From: Patescibacteria group bacterium
GTDB taxonomy: Bacteria > Patescibacteriota > Patescibacteriia > Patescibacteriales > Patescibacteriaceae
Assembly: GCA_028704945.1 (NCBI GenBank)
Contig: JAQWEL010000001.1
Coordinates: forward strand, 124,001 to 188,000
Length of the DNA stretch: 64,000 nucleotides
Reading direction: 5' to 3'
In this document: in pieces, positions 63,856-64,000 of the stretch
Layout: each line of letters starts with the position of its first letter
Position numbering within the stretch: position 1 is the stretch's first letter
The notes under the pieces: generated by a model
Databases searched by the model: none
Told to the model about the DNA's origin: nothing
Seen by the model: only the letters and a program-made list of their open reading frames with translations
Translations under genes and position numbers: made by a program

Positions 63856-64000
63856 ATGAAATTAAATGAACTAACTATTAAAGAAGCGCGAGAGCTTCTG
63901 GATAATAAAAAAATTACCGCCGTTGATTTGGTTAAAGATTGTCTGGCGGCTATTAAAAAAAAGAATAAGGCGCTTAACGCCTGTCTTTTAGTTGATGAAA
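63856..64000 (+). CDS. gatA: Glutamyl-tRNA(Gln) amidotransferase subunit A, N-terminal part
   Basis: The frame runs off the window after 48 codons. The visible part (MKLNELTIKEARELLDNKKI, then VDLVKDCLAAIKKKNKALNA) matches the N-terminal helices of GatA, which with GatB and GatC converts Glu-tRNA(Gln) to Gln-tRNA(Gln). The catalytic Ser-Ser-Lys region lies outside the window, so this rests on the N-terminus only. Confidence 0.75.
   Translation, partial: MKLNELTIKEARELLDNKKITAVDLVKDCLAAIKKKNKALNACLLVDE

Overview
The window is AT-rich bacterial DNA with short intergenic gaps. It looks like a member of the Candidate Phyla Radiation (Patescibacteria, probably a Parcubacteria-type lineage). The reasons are the gene set (Elp3, an RNHCP zinc protein, a DUF2207 protein with a polyglycine tail, a T4SS-pilin-like protein, TMTC-like TPR membrane proteins, an SMC with no room for a hinge), a 16S rRNA that departs from the bacterial consensus at several universal-primer sites, and a 16S gene not followed by 23S or 5S. 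The placement is inference from family knowledge; no tree was computed.

Layout. 1-225: 3' end of a cut-off tRNA followed by a structured segment that ends in a second copy of that 3' end. 0.3-10.3 kb: Fic protein, UMPH-1-type nucleotidase, large membrane protein, P-type ATPase, pseudouridine synthase, two unknowns. 10.3-12.4 kb: thyA with a DHFR-like gene, then a possible HNH-like protein. 12.6-26.7 kb: mostly housekeeping on the + strand (infB, rbfA, NrnA-like, a membrane protein, metG, CvpA-like, tsaC, tatD, pilin-like, lepA, recJ, RNase H). 26.7-27.15 kb: tRNA-Val with a broken copy in front and a 3'-end duplication behind. 27.2-33.2 kb: accessory and envelope genes, RNHCP protein, rnpB. 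33.2-37.0 kb: glycan assembly (sugar transferase and two glycosyltransferases). 38.6-41.7 kb: smc. 42.2-43.7 kb: 16S rRNA with promoter, boxA-like site and processing stem. 43.9-44.7 kb: tRNA-Ile, initiator tRNA, tandem tRNA fragments, a GIY-YIG nuclease gene, tRNA-Phe. 44.8-46.5 kb: two stand-alone PAS proteins. 47.4-50.6 kb: tRNA-Pro, SpoU methyltransferase, mnmA, Smr, tRNA-Gly, rpsP. 50.7-62.5 kb: a long minus-strand run (elp3, three TMTC-like paralogues, glyA, folD, recQ, Trm9-like methyltransferase). The right edge holds a polymer-forming membrane protein and the start of gatA.

How genes work together. GlyA, FolD, ThyA and the DHFR-like protein form a folate cycle for dTMP. Elp3, the Trm9-like methyltransferase and MnmA together could modify wobble uridine 34 in a eukaryote-like way. 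The sugar transferase, the two GT4 enzymes and the TMTC-like trio point to surface glycan assembly.

The best candidate for something undescribed is the tRNA-associated material. Three of the seven tRNA loci carry duplicated 3' parts of the tRNA bounding structured DNA. At the initiator tRNA the fragments begin at the anticodon loop, carry a palindrome, occur in a 99-bp tandem repeat and flank a GIY-YIG gene whose reading frame starts and stops inside tRNA-derived sequence. A second pattern is that taxon-restricted genes tend to carry strong Shine-Dalgarno sites and near-consensus promoters, while conserved genes mostly lack a Shine-Dalgarno.
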